Shown here: positions 1 through 7,741 of the stretch, in pieces
Position numbering within the stretch: the stretch's first letter is position 1
Layout of the letters: the number at the start of each line of letters is the position of its first letter
Assembly: GCA_963592435.1 (NCBI GenBank)
Contig: CAVAWT010000035.1
Span: forward strand, 1-17,318
Reading direction: 5' to 3'
DNA from: Phoenicibacter sp963592435
GTDB taxonomy: Bacteria; Actinomycetota; Coriobacteriia; Coriobacteriales; Eggerthellaceae
DNA length: 17,318 nt
Position numbers and translations under genes: made by a program
The notes under the pieces: model-generated
Told to the model about the DNA's origin: nothing
The model's input: the letters and a program-made list of their open reading frames with translations, nothing else
Databases searched by the model: none

Positions 1-2
1 AT

Positions 3-59
3 TAGGTTTTAGGGAGTAGGTTTTAGAATTCTACCCTAACACCTACAACCTAAAACCTA
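3..59. repeat. Palindromic CCTAAAA-type repeat, site 1
   Basis: An imperfect inverted repeat centred near the GAATTC at 26-31. The outer arms TAGGTTTTAGG (3-13) and CCTAAAACCTA (49-59) pair perfectly, and GTAGG (16-20) pairs with CCTAC (42-46). The motif resembles degenerate telomere-like heptamers. It lies just past the 3' end of the MOSC gene, so it could act as a 3' hairpin for that transcript, but no T-tract follows. The same motif occurs at 6179, 12579 and 17274. Confidence 0.75.
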
Positions 60-112
60 TGACCTAAAGTTTTGCAATAACCTTTCCAACTATGCTTTCT
101 ACATAAAGAAAT

Positions 113-667
113 TTAGGATGCTTTTTCGGATTGCCTTGCCACTCTCAATTCTTCCAAAGCTTCAGGTGGCGTTGCTTCGCAAGTTCCGTCTCCAATTTCC
201 AACAACTCAATTTTGTCTCCAGCAGAAACTTTGCCCTGTTTTCTAACTACAGCAAAAATTCCTTCTCTCGGAAAAATGCAGTCCCCCATCAGGTGATATA
301 TCGCGCACTTTGTGTGACAGACCTTGCCGATTTGTGAAATTTCAACTTCCAAATCCTCCCCAATTTTTAAACGCGTTCCAAGCGGAAGATTTTTTAAGTC
401 CACTCCACGCGTTGTGAAATTTTCCGCAAATGAACCAGGCTCAACATCAATTCCTGCCTCCTTGACTCTTTGAATGGACTCATCCGCCAAGAAAGAAACT
501 TGACGATGCCAATCTCCAGCGTGAGCATCTCCTTCGACCCCAAAGTCAAGAAGCACGTTTACTGGCGCATCTCCTGTGCTCTTTTTCTTCGTGCCCTTCT
601 TTTTTGACACATTGACTGAAACTATCCTCGCATCTTCGCTTACTAAACTCTCACTTGACATTTTCAC
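113..667 (-). CDS. MOSC-domain protein
   Basis: A 184-residue stand-alone MOSC (Moco sulfurase C-terminal) domain protein, probably cytosolic. MOSC domains bind molybdopterin or transfer sulfur to it; many anaerobes carry small MOSC proteins beside Moco synthesis genes. Visible family features are GDAHAG (46-51), GSFAENFTT (78-86) and the Cys region GKVCHTKC, with C117, C121 and C130. A Lys-rich stretch (22-29) precedes the fold. The first codon given is GTG (667), 4 bases after a GAGGGG ribosome site; the ATG two codons later (661) is an equally plausible start. It is divergent from modA, which supports a Moco-related job. The exact substrate cannot be told from sequence. It has no MoaB/MogA fusion; that activity is encoded separately at 5680-6147. 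Confidence 0.85.
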   Translation of the reverse strand: MKMSSESLVSEDARIVSVNVSKKKGTKKKSTGDAPVNVLLDFGVEGDAHAGDWHRQVSFLADESIQRVKEAGIDVEPGSFAENFTTRGVDLKNLPLGTRLKIGEDLEVEISQIGKVCHTKCAIYHLMGDCIFPREGIFAVVRKQGKVSAGDKIELLEIGDGTCEATPPEALEELRVARQSEKAS

Positions 668-708
668 ACTTCCCCTCTTAAAAAGAAATTAGTTATCTGC
701 TTCTTCTT

Positions 709-730
709 ATTATATTTCTTTGTGTATAAT
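709..730. promoter_or_regulatory. Divergent promoter pair for the MOSC gene and modA
   Basis: Two perfect TATAAT boxes sit back to back: 725-730 on the plus strand for modA and 709-714 (ATTATA on plus) on the minus strand for the MOSC gene. Neither has a convincing -35 box, so the promoters may be weak or activator-dependent. The modA leader would be about 60 bases, with AGGAGG at 785-790, too short for a Moco-type riboswitch. Confidence 0.55.
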
Positions 731-734
731 ATGG

Positions 735-757
735 CATTATCTTTAAAAAAGATAATG
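735..757. promoter_or_regulatory. Perfect 10-bp dyad, candidate operator of the mod operon
   Basis: CATTATCTTT (735-744) and AAAGATAATG (748-757) form a perfect inverted repeat with a 3-base spacer. It starts 5 bases after the modA -10 box and overlaps the expected -35 zone of the divergent MOSC promoter, so one bound dimer could control both. It is not followed by a T-tract, so it is unlikely to be a terminator. A molybdate-responsive regulator is a natural guess, but the sequence is not a recognisable ModE box. Confidence 0.5.
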
Positions 758-795
758 AGGGCAATTATTACATCTATTTTTCTTAGGAGGAAAAA

Positions 796-1695
796 ATGAA
801 AAAAGCAGTTAACTGGACACGCGTGTCAATTTCTGCACTTATCGCTTCGCTCGTTGCGCTCGCTCTTGCATTCAGTCTGGCAGGTTGCAGCAGCAACGAC
901 ACAAAAAAAGAAGAAACTTCAACGAGTTCTTCAAGCAGCAAAACAACATTGCAAGTTTTCGCTGCAAACTCCCTTTCAAAAGCGATGGAAGAAGTTCAGA
1001 AGGCCTACATTGCTGATGGGCATTCAAACATTGAATTTGCTGATACGCAATATAAAGCATCAGGTGAGTTAAACGAAATGTTGGGCGCAGGTTCTTATGC
1101 CGACATGTTGATTTCAGCGTCCAAAGGATCGATGGACACAGCAGTTGAGAAAAACTACGTTGACTCCTCAACACGCAAAGACATGTTTAAAAACGACCTT
1201 GTCATGGTTGCGAAAGAAGATTCGAGCATCACCGAAGTGACACTTGATGACATCAAGAGTGGGAAATACTCAATATGCGTCGGCGACGATTCGGTCCCTG
1301 CAGGAAACTATGCAGCACAATCCCTCTCAACGATCGGCATCTACACACCAGCAGGCGATGAAGCAGGCAAAACTGGAAAAGACATAACAGGCAAAGGTGG
1401 CACCTATTCAACAGACATCAAAGTTGTCACAGACACATCAGTCGGAAACGTTTGCAAGCATGCTCAATCTGGAGACGTTGATGTCGCATTTGTTTACACA
1501 TCCGATGTCTATCGCTTCGGCGGAGTGAAAATTGTCGGAACTGTTCCTGCAAGCACTCACAAAAATATTGTCTATCCTGCAGCTTTGACAAAGGATTGCA
1601 AAAATGTTGAAGAAACACAGAAATTCTTCGACTGGTGCATGACAAATTCAAAAGCTCAAGAAATTTGGCAAAAATGGGGCTTCGAGCTCGCATAA
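796..1695 (+). CDS. modA: Molybdate ABC transporter substrate-binding lipoprotein ModA
   Basis: A 299-residue periplasmic-binding-type lipoprotein that captures molybdate (or tungstate) outside the membrane and passes it to ModBC. The signal peptide has a hydrophobic stretch (11-29) and an LAGC lipobox with lipidated Cys31, followed by a Ser/Thr-rich linker (32-50). The binding fold starts at LQVFAANSL (52-60), and the ISAS segment (107-110), VPAGNYA (168-174) and DVAFVYTSD near the C-terminus match ModA. The start is firm: AGGAGG lies 5 bases upstream of the ATG. It is the first gene of the modABC-moaA-moaC run, 15 bp before modB. Molybdate versus tungstate preference cannot be read from sequence; the Moco neighbours favour molybdate. 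Confidence 0.93.
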   Translation: MKKAVNWTRVSISALIASLVALALAFSLAGCSSNDTKKEETSTSSSSSKTTLQVFAANSLSKAMEEVQKAYIADGHSNIEFADTQYKASGELNEMLGAGSYADMLISASKGSMDTAVEKNYVDSSTRKDMFKNDLVMVAKEDSSITEVTLDDIKSGKYSICVGDDSVPAGNYAAQSLSTIGIYTPAGDEAGKTGKDITGKGGTYSTDIKVVTDTSVGNVCKHAQSGDVDVAFVYTSDVYRFGGVKIVGTVPASTHKNIVYPAALTKDCKNVEETQKFFDWCMTNSKAQEIWQKWGFELA

Positions 1696-1710
1696 GGCAC
1701 ATAAAAGCTT

Positions 1711-3048
1711 GTGAAAAAAATTCTGTTTAAAGCATTTGCTCTTCTGATGTGCGCGTTCATTTGCGCTCCTCACGTTGCTGTTGCTGAAACAGAAAAGACA
1801 GACGTTAAAACAACACAAGACGGCAAGGGCGCACTAGTTGAAGGTGCGTCCTTTTCTTTGTCTGAGTTTTCTCGAGCGCAAAAAGGCTCAAACAAAGAAA
1901 TCAACGGTCAATATCATGGCTATGCCTACCTAATCGGCACAGAAGCAGGAAAAGAAATTCAGCTTTTGCTTGTCAACAACAAAGCAATCGTCTATGTTCC
2001 AAAAAGTGCTTCTGACATCCTTGAGTTGAATTTAAGTGACGAAGTGTCACTTAACAATTTGAAATCCTGTATCATTGAATTAGACAATTTGAACAGTGCA
2101 GGCGGCTCAAAGCTTTCTGCCACAACGCAAATGACATTCACGCAAGAAACGAGATTTGTTCAAGATGGTGTCGCTTTTCTTTTTGATCAGAAAATTGATG
2201 ACGAAGTTTATTGCAGTGTCATCGGTGAAAATGGAGAAGATGTCACCGATTCAGAAAGTGCGATCTATGCAAAGCCTCAATTTTGCGACACAGCCTTGCT
2301 TGGCAGAGCAGACGCCATAACAATTGGCGCAGAAAAAACTTGGTTCGACAACGCTTCAGAGTTTTTAACAAACTTGGACTGGAGTCCCCTGTGGGTAACT
2401 CTTAAAACGACAGCCGTTGCTATTGTCATAGTGTTTATTCTTGGACTTTTAGCAGCTTATTGGGCGCTCAATATGTCGGATCGCTTGCGCTCCATACTCG
2501 ACTCTGTCTTTACAATCCCGATGGTTTTGCCACCAACAGTTTGCGGCTTCGTCTTGCTTTTCTTGTGTGGCAGAAACACTGCATTTGGTCAATTTTTCAT
2601 CGACATTGGCTTTCCTCTAATTTTCAGCTGGCCTGCCACTGTCATTGCTGCAGTCGTCGTCGCATTTCCACTGATGTATCGAAGTGCCCTTGGCGCTTTT
2701 CAAAACCTCGACCCAAACCTATTAAACTCAGCACGAACTTTAGGTTGGTCAAACAAACGAATTTTTATAAAACTCATGCTCCCACTTTCTTGGAGCTCAA
2801 TTGCTGCAGGCACTGTTCTTGCTTTTGCTCGCGCACTTGGCGAATTTGGCGCAACACTCTTTTTGGCAGGAAACTACGTCGGGATAACCCGAACCATTCC
2901 TATTGCGATCTATTTCAAATGGATGAATGGAAACAACGACACTGCTTGGTTCTGGACAGCAATCGTAATCGCAGTCAGCTTCCTCGTTATTTTGTTCATT
3001 AACATCTGGTCTAACCGCACCGTTAAATATAGAAATGTGAGTGATTGA
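1711..3048 (+). CDS. modB: Molybdate ABC transporter permease ModB with an extra secreted N-terminal domain
   Basis: A 445-residue protein, about twice the usual ModB length (roughly 225). Residues 228-445 are a standard ModB permease: membrane segments near 229-252, 264-287, 305-325, 360-385 and 412-432; an EAA-type coupling loop, SARTLGWSNKRIFIKLMLP (340-358); and the ModB hallmark ARALGEFGATLFLAGN (373-388). The N-terminus is unusual: a signal peptide (1-25, ending AVA) followed by about 195 hydrophilic residues I do not recognise, with C120, C168 and C192, which should lie outside the membrane. The start is GTG at 1711 with no strong ribosome site, 15 bp after modA, so coupling is likely. 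Its last 8 bases overlap modC. The reading frame is continuous, and I see no evidence of an assembly join. Confidence 0.9.
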   Translation: MKKILFKAFALLMCAFICAPHVAVAETEKTDVKTTQDGKGALVEGASFSLSEFSRAQKGSNKEINGQYHGYAYLIGTEAGKEIQLLLVNNKAIVYVPKSASDILELNLSDEVSLNNLKSCIIELDNLNSAGGSKLSATTQMTFTQETRFVQDGVAFLFDQKIDDEVYCSVIGENGEDVTDSESAIYAKPQFCDTALLGRADAITIGAEKTWFDNASEFLTNLDWSPLWVTLKTTAVAIVIVFILGLLAAYWALNMSDRLRSILDSVFTIPMVLPPTVCGFVLLFLCGRNTAFGQFFIDIGFPLIFSWPATVIAAVVVAFPLMYRSALGAFQNLDPNLLNSARTLGWSNKRIFIKLMLPLSWSSIAAGTVLAFARALGEFGATLFLAGNYVGITRTIPIAIYFKWMNGNNDTAWFWTAIVIAVSFLVILFINIWSNRTVKYRNVSD

Positions 3049-4153
3049 TCTTTTGAGCTTGATTGTTGACATAAAGAAGAAATTTTCAGACTTTGAGCTT
3101 GATGTTGCTTTTGAGGTTCAGGACGAAACACTTGGTCTCCTCGGATCTTCTGGATGCGGAAAAAGTCTGACACTTCGATGCATTGCGGGCATCGAAACAC
3201 CAGACGAGGGAAAAATTGTCGTAAATGACAAAGTGTTTTTTGAAAGGGAGTCAGGCAAAAAGCCAAAAATCAACCTCACTCCTCAACAAAGAAAGACAGC
3301 CTTACTCTTTCAAAACTACATGCTCTTTCCAAACTTGACTGTTGAAGAGAACATCGCTGCAGGGATCGATCGAAGTGAACCGCAAGATTCAATCAAAAGA
3401 AACGTTGATGCACAGCTAAAGAAATTTGGATTGGAGGGGATGGAAAAAAGATATCCAGCTCAATTGTCTGGTGGCCAGCAACAAAGAGTTGCGATTGCAA
3501 GGATGCTTGCAGCAAAACCTCAAATTCTGATGCTGGATGAACCATTTTCTGCTCTCGACTCGCACCTGAAAGGAGCACTGGAACAACACCTTTCTGTTGT
3601 TTTTTCGGAATTTAGCGGATCAATTCTCTATGTCAGTCACGACATCGACGAAGCACTTCGCCTCTCAAGCCGAATTGCAGTCGTGGACGCAGGTCACATT
3701 ATGGAGATGTGTGAAAAGCGCGAGCTTGTCGACAATCCTCAATCGCTTGCGGGTCTAAAATTGTCGGGTTGCAAAAACACAACGCCAGCCATCAAGGTTA
3801 ACAACAACAAAATTAAACTCCCTGAGTGGGGCATTGAAGTGGCAACAGAAAAAGAGGTTCCTGATGAAATCAAACACTTTGGTGTCCGCGCATTTATGAT
3901 TGAACAAGCAGAAGGTGAAGGCGAAAATTGTTTCAAAGTGCGAGTTGTTCACAAGACGAAGTCAAGGTTTGAAAATGCCCTGATGTTGCAATTTCTCTGC
4001 AACAAAAAAGATGAAGACGTTAGAGAAAATTTTGATAAGTGCCTTTATTGGAGAGTTGACACGCTAAAACAAAAAATTGAAGATGTTCCTTGCATTGGGG
4101 ATGAAATCTGGATTAAAATTCCCAAAGACAAAATTTATATGGTAACAAAATAG
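3041..4153 (+). CDS. modC: Molybdate ABC transporter ATP-binding protein ModC
   Basis: A 370-residue cytosolic ATPase that powers molybdate import through ModB. Residues 1-230 are a full ABC domain: Walker A GSSGCGKS (35-42), with Leu instead of the common Thr after KS; Q-loop Gln91; signature LSGGQQQR (142-149); Walker B LMLDEP (163-168); and switch His200 in SHD. The C-terminal 130 residues are a diverged accessory region; VRAFMIEQ and the following beta-rich stretch resemble a TOBE/Mop-type oxyanion domain, but the match is weak. The start is GTG at 3041, overlapping the modB stop by 8 bp, so translation is probably coupled. moaA begins 3 bp after its stop, linking import directly to cofactor synthesis. 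Confidence 0.92.
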   Translation: MIDLLSLIVDIKKKFSDFELDVAFEVQDETLGLLGSSGCGKSLTLRCIAGIETPDEGKIVVNDKVFFERESGKKPKINLTPQQRKTALLFQNYMLFPNLTVEENIAAGIDRSEPQDSIKRNVDAQLKKFGLEGMEKRYPAQLSGGQQQRVAIARMLAAKPQILMLDEPFSALDSHLKGALEQHLSVVFSEFSGSILYVSHDIDEALRLSSRIAVVDAGHIMEMCEKRELVDNPQSLAGLKLSGCKNTTPAIKVNNNKIKLPEWGIEVATEKEVPDEIKHFGVRAFMIEQAEGEGENCFKVRVVHKTKSRFENALMLQFLCNKKDEDVRENFDKCLYWRVDTLKQKIEDVPCIGDEIWIKIPKDKIYMVTK

Positions 4154-4156
4154 GAC

Positions 4157-5161
4157 TTGAAAGACCTGCAAGACAGAAACATCGACTACCTTCGCATTTC
4201 ACTAACCGACCGATGTAACCTTCGATGCATTTATTGCATGCCAGAAGAAGGTGTCAAGTCGATCCCCCACTGTGAGATTTTGCGACTTCATGAGATTGAA
4301 GAAATTGTCAAAATTGCCACATCCTTAGATATAAAAAATGTTCGTCTAACTGGTGGAGAGCCCTTGGTGAGAAAAGGCGTTGTCGACTTAGTCAAAAATT
4401 TGAGAGAGATTGAAGGCATCGAACACGTCGCAATGACAACGAACGCAACCTTATTAAAGGATTACGCTCAGCAATTAAAGAATGCAGGGTTGGAACGTGT
4501 TAACATTTCACTTGACACGCTCGATCCTGAACAGTATGAAAAGATCACTCGCAGAGGAAATTTAAATGACGCTTTAGAGGGGATTCAGGTGGCACAAGAA
4601 GTTGGATTCTCACCTGTGAAAATTAACGTTGTTGTTGTAAAGTGCTTAAATCAAGATCTCTTTCGGTTTGCAAAAATGACTGAAAGTCAACCGCTTCATG
4701 TTCGTTTCATTGAATATATGCCCGTTGGAGATGCAGAAAATTATGCAGGTTGTGAATGGGGTGCTAACGAAATCATCCCCTCAAAAGATGTGATCGCCAA
4801 AATTAACAAACAAGCAGAAAAAAAAGGACACTCTAAACTTGAACTTATAAATGAAAATCAAACGGTTGAAGGCTGGGGGCCAGCAATTTACTATAAATTT
4901 CCAAATGCACTCGGTAGTGTCGGAACAATCAGCGCAATTTCTAATCATTTTTGTTCAAAATGTAATCGGATTCGATTGACTTCCGATGGGCGAATTAAGC
5001 CTTGCTTATTTTCTGATGCTGAATGGGACATCAAAACTCCACTTCGAGATCGAAACTTGGACGAAGTTTGTGAGAGAATGAAAGACGCTCTCCTGCACAA
5101 ACCAAAAGCGCATGATTTCAAAGTTGGAACAAAAAGAAAAATGAGTCAAATCGGAGGATAA
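4157..5161 (+). CDS. moaA: GTP 3',8-cyclase MoaA
   Basis: A 334-residue radical-SAM enzyme that, with MoaC, converts GTP to cyclic pyranopterin monophosphate, the first Moco step. The N-terminal radical-SAM motif C20-x3-C24-x2-C27 is intact, followed by the SAM-contact stretch LTGGEPL (64-70). The C-terminal substrate-binding iron-sulfur cluster uses C266, C269 and C283. The protein ends MSQIGG, keeping the di-glycine tail needed for activity in this family. The start is TTG at 4157, 3 bases after the modC stop; an AGGA lies almost on top of it, so initiation probably depends on ribosomes finishing modC. moaC follows 3 bp after the stop. Full length, no odd residues seen. Confidence 0.96.
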   Translation: MKDLQDRNIDYLRISLTDRCNLRCIYCMPEEGVKSIPHCEILRLHEIEEIVKIATSLDIKNVRLTGGEPLVRKGVVDLVKNLREIEGIEHVAMTTNATLLKDYAQQLKNAGLERVNISLDTLDPEQYEKITRRGNLNDALEGIQVAQEVGFSPVKINVVVVKCLNQDLFRFAKMTESQPLHVRFIEYMPVGDAENYAGCEWGANEIIPSKDVIAKINKQAEKKGHSKLELINENQTVEGWGPAIYYKFPNALGSVGTISAISNHFCSKCNRIRLTSDGRIKPCLFSDAEWDIKTPLRDRNLDEVCERMKDALLHKPKAHDFKVGTKRKMSQIGG

Positions 5162-5164
5162 ACC

Positions 5165-5683
5165 ATGGGAGAACTGACACACTTAAGCGAGAGCGGGGAT
5201 GCCCGAATGGTTGATGTTAGCGACAAGCAAGAAACCAAAAGGGTCGCCAGTGCTTGTGGTTTTATATCAATGAACGAAGAGACTTATGACACGATTGTCA
5301 ATTGCACTGCTAAGAAAGGTGATGTTTTGGCAGCTGCAAGAATCGCAGGAATCATGGCAGCTAAAAAAACTAGCGAGCTGATCCCACTTTGCCACCCCCT
5401 TGCACTAACAAAAGTCGAAGTCAAATGTGAGCCCAAAATTATATGTGTTGATGGTGAGAAGAGATATGGGGTCTACGTAACTGCAACTTGTTCTCTCGTT
5501 GGAAAAACAGGAGTTGAAATGGAGGCTATCACCGCAACCTCAATCGCTCTGGTCACGATTTATGACATGTGCAAAGCAATTGATCGCTCAATGGTCATAG
5601 AATCCGTGCAAGTCCTTCACAAGGAAGGCGGAAAAAGTGGGACTTGGGATTTTTCCAATCGCCTAAAAATAAATGACGATTAA
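5165..5683 (+). CDS. moaC: Cyclic pyranopterin monophosphate synthase MoaC
   Basis: A 172-residue cytosolic enzyme that rearranges the MoaA product into cyclic pyranopterin monophosphate. Family landmarks are clear: LIPLCHPLAL (72-81) with His77, the GVEMEA segment (116-121), YDMCKAID (133-140) with Lys137, and the GGKSG end (155-159). A GGAGG site (5154-5158), inside the moaA 3' end, is 6 bases from the ATG. It is the last gene of the modABC-moaA-moaC run. Its TAA overlaps the stop codon of the convergent mogA, with no terminator between them, so the two transcripts must read into each other unless ended elsewhere. Confidence 0.96.
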   Translation: MGELTHLSESGDARMVDVSDKQETKRVASACGFISMNEETYDTIVNCTAKKGDVLAAARIAGIMAAKKTSELIPLCHPLALTKVEVKCEPKIICVDGEKRYGVYVTATCSLVGKTGVEMEAITATSIALVTIYDMCKAIDRSMVIESVQVLHKEGGKSGTWDFSNRLKINDD

Positions 5684-6147
5684 TGCCCTCCCCCATTTGC
5701 CATTTTAACTGCATGAGCAAGCGCAGACGCAACAGCTTCCCAATTCTCGCGTGATGCTTTTTCACTTCCAGGAAAGTTGATGACAACTGTTTTGCCACGT
5801 TGCATTGCAACAGCTCTTGAAAGCATAGCGTTTGGAGTCACTTTCAAACTCTCAGCACGCATTGCTTCAGCAATCCCTGGAACATCTCGATCACACACTG
5901 CCTTTGTCGCTTCAGGCGTCACATCTCGAGGAGAAAGACCAGTGCCTCCACATGTTAGCACGATGTCAGATTCTACATTGTCAACTGCATCGATGATTGA
6001 CTCCTCAATTTGAGCTTTATCGTCTTTAACAAGCTTATATGACGCAACTTCCCAGCCCTGCGCCTCAATCAACTCTTTCAATGCAGCACCTGCTGTGTCC
6101 TCCTCTACACTTCGAGTGTCAGAGGTTGTAATAATCGAGAATTTCAT
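5680..6147 (-). CDS. mogA: Molybdopterin adenylyltransferase, MogA/MoaB family
   Basis: A 155-residue enzyme expected to adenylate molybdopterin before MoeA inserts molybdenum. The family signature is visible: LTCGGTGLSPRDVTPEAT (63-80), followed by DRDVPGIAEAMR, LSRAVA and INFPGS. The DVTPEAT segment is closer to MogA, while the short length is also like MoaB, so the gene name is the best guess and the family call is firm. Ribosome site AAGGAG (plus 6152-6157) lies a few bases upstream of the ATG. It sits downstream of moeA on the same strand, separated by a 62-bp gap that holds a CCTAAAA repeat. Its stop overlaps that of moaC. Confidence 0.92.
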   Translation of the reverse strand: MKFSIITTSDTRSVEEDTAGAALKELIEAQGWEVASYKLVKDDKAQIEESIIDAVDNVESDIVLTCGGTGLSPRDVTPEATKAVCDRDVPGIAEAMRAESLKVTPNAMLSRAVAMQRGKTVVINFPGSEKASRENWEAVASALAHAVKMANGGGH

Positions 6148-6178
6148 TTTTCTCCTTTATATAAGTTGGCTTTCTAAT

Positions 6179-6212
6179 ACCTAAAAACCTAAAACCTATA
6201 AGCTAAAACCTA
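6179..6212. repeat. CCTAAAA-type repeat, site 2
   Basis: A run of near-heptamers (ACCTAAAA, ACCTAAAACCTA, GCTAAAACCTA) in the gap between moeA and mogA. The last CTA (6210-6212) is the complement of the moeA stop codon TAG, so the repeat has run into the gene end. It is the same motif as at 3-59, 12579-12608 and 17274-17305. Confidence 0.75.
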
Positions 6213-7478
6213 AATAACAGCTCCTTCTTTAACGCCAAAAGGTATGCAGGTGATAACTGTGCCATCCAACACTTTTCCACCTTCCACTTTTCCTTCCGGC
6301 AAAATTCCAAGAGCATTTGCTTGCTGAATTGGACCGTAAATCCCAGAACTTTGATTTTTAGCTGGAGTAAAGGTGATGCTCCCATCTGCTTGCTTTTCTG
6401 CAAAGCCACGAAGATACATTCTGCGAGTGTCCCTCTTTTTTCTGTCTCCCACAAGCGTTGCCTTAAACATTGGCTTTTCAAGTTTTGTGTGACCTTGCAT
6501 AGCGAGAAGTGCTGGGCGGATCAAAATTTCAAAACCACAAAAAGCTGCGGCAGGATTGCCAGGCAGACCCATGACTGGAGTTCCATCAATAACACCAAAG
6601 GTCTGACATTTGCCAGGACGCATGTTGACGAGCGTAAATTTTAAGTCACCCAGCTTGTCAATAACTTGCTTTATGTAGTCGAAATCTCCATTAGAAGCGC
6701 CACCAGAAGTGATGACGAAATCGAATTTTTCGCTCGCATTTTTAACAGCGTCGCAAAGCGCATCGAAGTTGTCTTCAACTATTCCTAGGTGCTCAGGGAC
6801 TCCCCCTGCCTCAACAACTGCGGCAGCAAGTGCATAAGAATTGCTTTCATAGATGTGACCTTGTTTCAACTTTTCACCTGGATGCTGAAGTTCAGAACCA
6901 ATCGAGATGATCCCCACTTTTGGTCGCGCATAAACCTGAACTGTGTCAACTCCACAATTTGCAACAAAACCAATTCCTCCCACACCGAGAGTTTCTCCTG
7001 CAGCGACAACAACTTCTCCCGCCTTGACATCCTCGCCAGCACGTCGAATGTTGTCATATTCTTTTGGGTAAGCAGAAAAAGCAACTTTTGACCCTTGCAT
7101 TCCATCGCCTTGCAAATAATCAACGATTTCATATTTAACAACCGCATCAGCATCTTTTGGAACAGCAGCTCCAGTCATAATTCTGACGACTTGACCTTCC
7201 TTGATCTCTCCTTCATAAAAAGCACCAGCAGGAACTTCTGCGATAACATCGCAGACAACTGGGTTTTCTTCGTTTGCACTTTTTAAGTCACTTCTTCTGA
7301 CAGCAAAACCATCCATAGCTGCATTGTCGAATGGGATCACATCAATTTCACTAACGACATCTTCAGACAGCGTTCTTCCAAGCGCCTCCACAACTCCGAC
7401 TTCTTCAGCTTTGCATTTGCTGATGTTTTCTTGAATAACTGAAATTGCTTCTTCTGGTGAGAGATTTTTCTGCTCCAT
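6210..7478 (-). CDS. moeA: Molybdopterin molybdenumtransferase MoeA
   Basis: A 422-residue enzyme that inserts molybdate into adenylated molybdopterin, the last Moco step. Visible family blocks are FDNAAMDGFAVR (50-61), MTGAAVPKDADAVV (101-114), the MPT-binding region ISIGSEL (191-197) with GHIYESNS (207-214), SGGASNGDFDY (258-268), and the LPGNPAAAF stretch (305-313). Length is typical. The start is ATG with AAAGGGG 7 bases upstream. A TGCTATAAT extended -10 lies at 7518-7526, giving a leader of about 30 bases. moeA and mogA likely share a transcript, although a 62-bp repeat-bearing gap separates them. The stop codon lies inside that repeat. Confidence 0.95.
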   Translation of the reverse strand: MEQKNLSPEEAISVIQENISKCKAEEVGVVEALGRTLSEDVVSEIDVIPFDNAAMDGFAVRRSDLKSANEENPVVCDVIAEVPAGAFYEGEIKEGQVVRIMTGAAVPKDADAVVKYEIVDYLQGDGMQGSKVAFSAYPKEYDNIRRAGEDVKAGEVVVAAGETLGVGGIGFVANCGVDTVQVYARPKVGIISIGSELQHPGEKLKQGHIYESNSYALAAAVVEAGGVPEHLGIVEDNFDALCDAVKNASEKFDFVITSGGASNGDFDYIKQVIDKLGDLKFTLVNMRPGKCQTFGVIDGTPVMGLPGNPAAAFCGFEILIRPALLAMQGHTKLEKPMFKATLVGDRKKRDTRRMYLRGFAEKQADGSITFTPAKNQSSGIYGPIQQANALGILPEGKVEGGKVLDGTVITCIPFGVKEGAVI

Positions 7479-7517
7479 TAAACGACCCCTTTATCTCAAA
7501 CAAAAATAATAGAAATA

Positions 7518-7526
7518 ATTATAGCA
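7518..7526 (-). promoter_or_regulatory. Extended -10 promoter of moeA
   Basis: On the minus strand the sequence reads TGCTATAAT, a perfect extended -10 (TG, one base, TATAAT). No clear -35 is seen, which is normal for extended -10 promoters. Transcription would begin near 7511, about 33 bases before the moeA ATG, leaving no room for a riboswitch. Confidence 0.6.
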
Positions 7527-7741
7527 CTGTTTTGAATGCATGGTAGCCATCGCCCACGCCGGGAAAAGTTTGTAATTCGTGTGCATAGCAGCCATAAAAC
7601 AGATCCAGAGCATTTTATTAACTAGGCCTAAAAGCCCCATCACCAGAACATTCACTCCTGTCATATTGTCGGTCAAAAAACAATTGGTATCATCGCTTGA
7701 AAACGTAGCGACAAAGATGTCTGACACCATTGCAGTAAAAA
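7527..7741. other. Region between moeA promoter and the VOC gene, no clear gene
   Basis: About 215 bases past the VOC stop and before the moeA promoter. Both strands stay open: on the minus strand a frame at 7491-7775 has a hydrophobic stretch (NVLVMGLLG through CFMAAM), and on the plus strand a 72-codon frame ends inside the VOC gene. Neither has a good ribosome site or a family I know, and each overlaps firmer features. It could be the remnant of a small gene. Confidence 0.35.

Noticed and set aside
735..757. The CATTATCTTT/AAAGATAATG dyad as a terminator or attenuator
   Set aside because: No T-tract follows, and the stem lies immediately after the promoter, which fits an operator better.
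7479..7741. A Moco riboswitch upstream of moeA
   Set aside because: The moeA extended -10 lies only about 40 bases from the ATG, so the leader is too short, and I could not find the multi-stem fold of that riboswitch further upstream.
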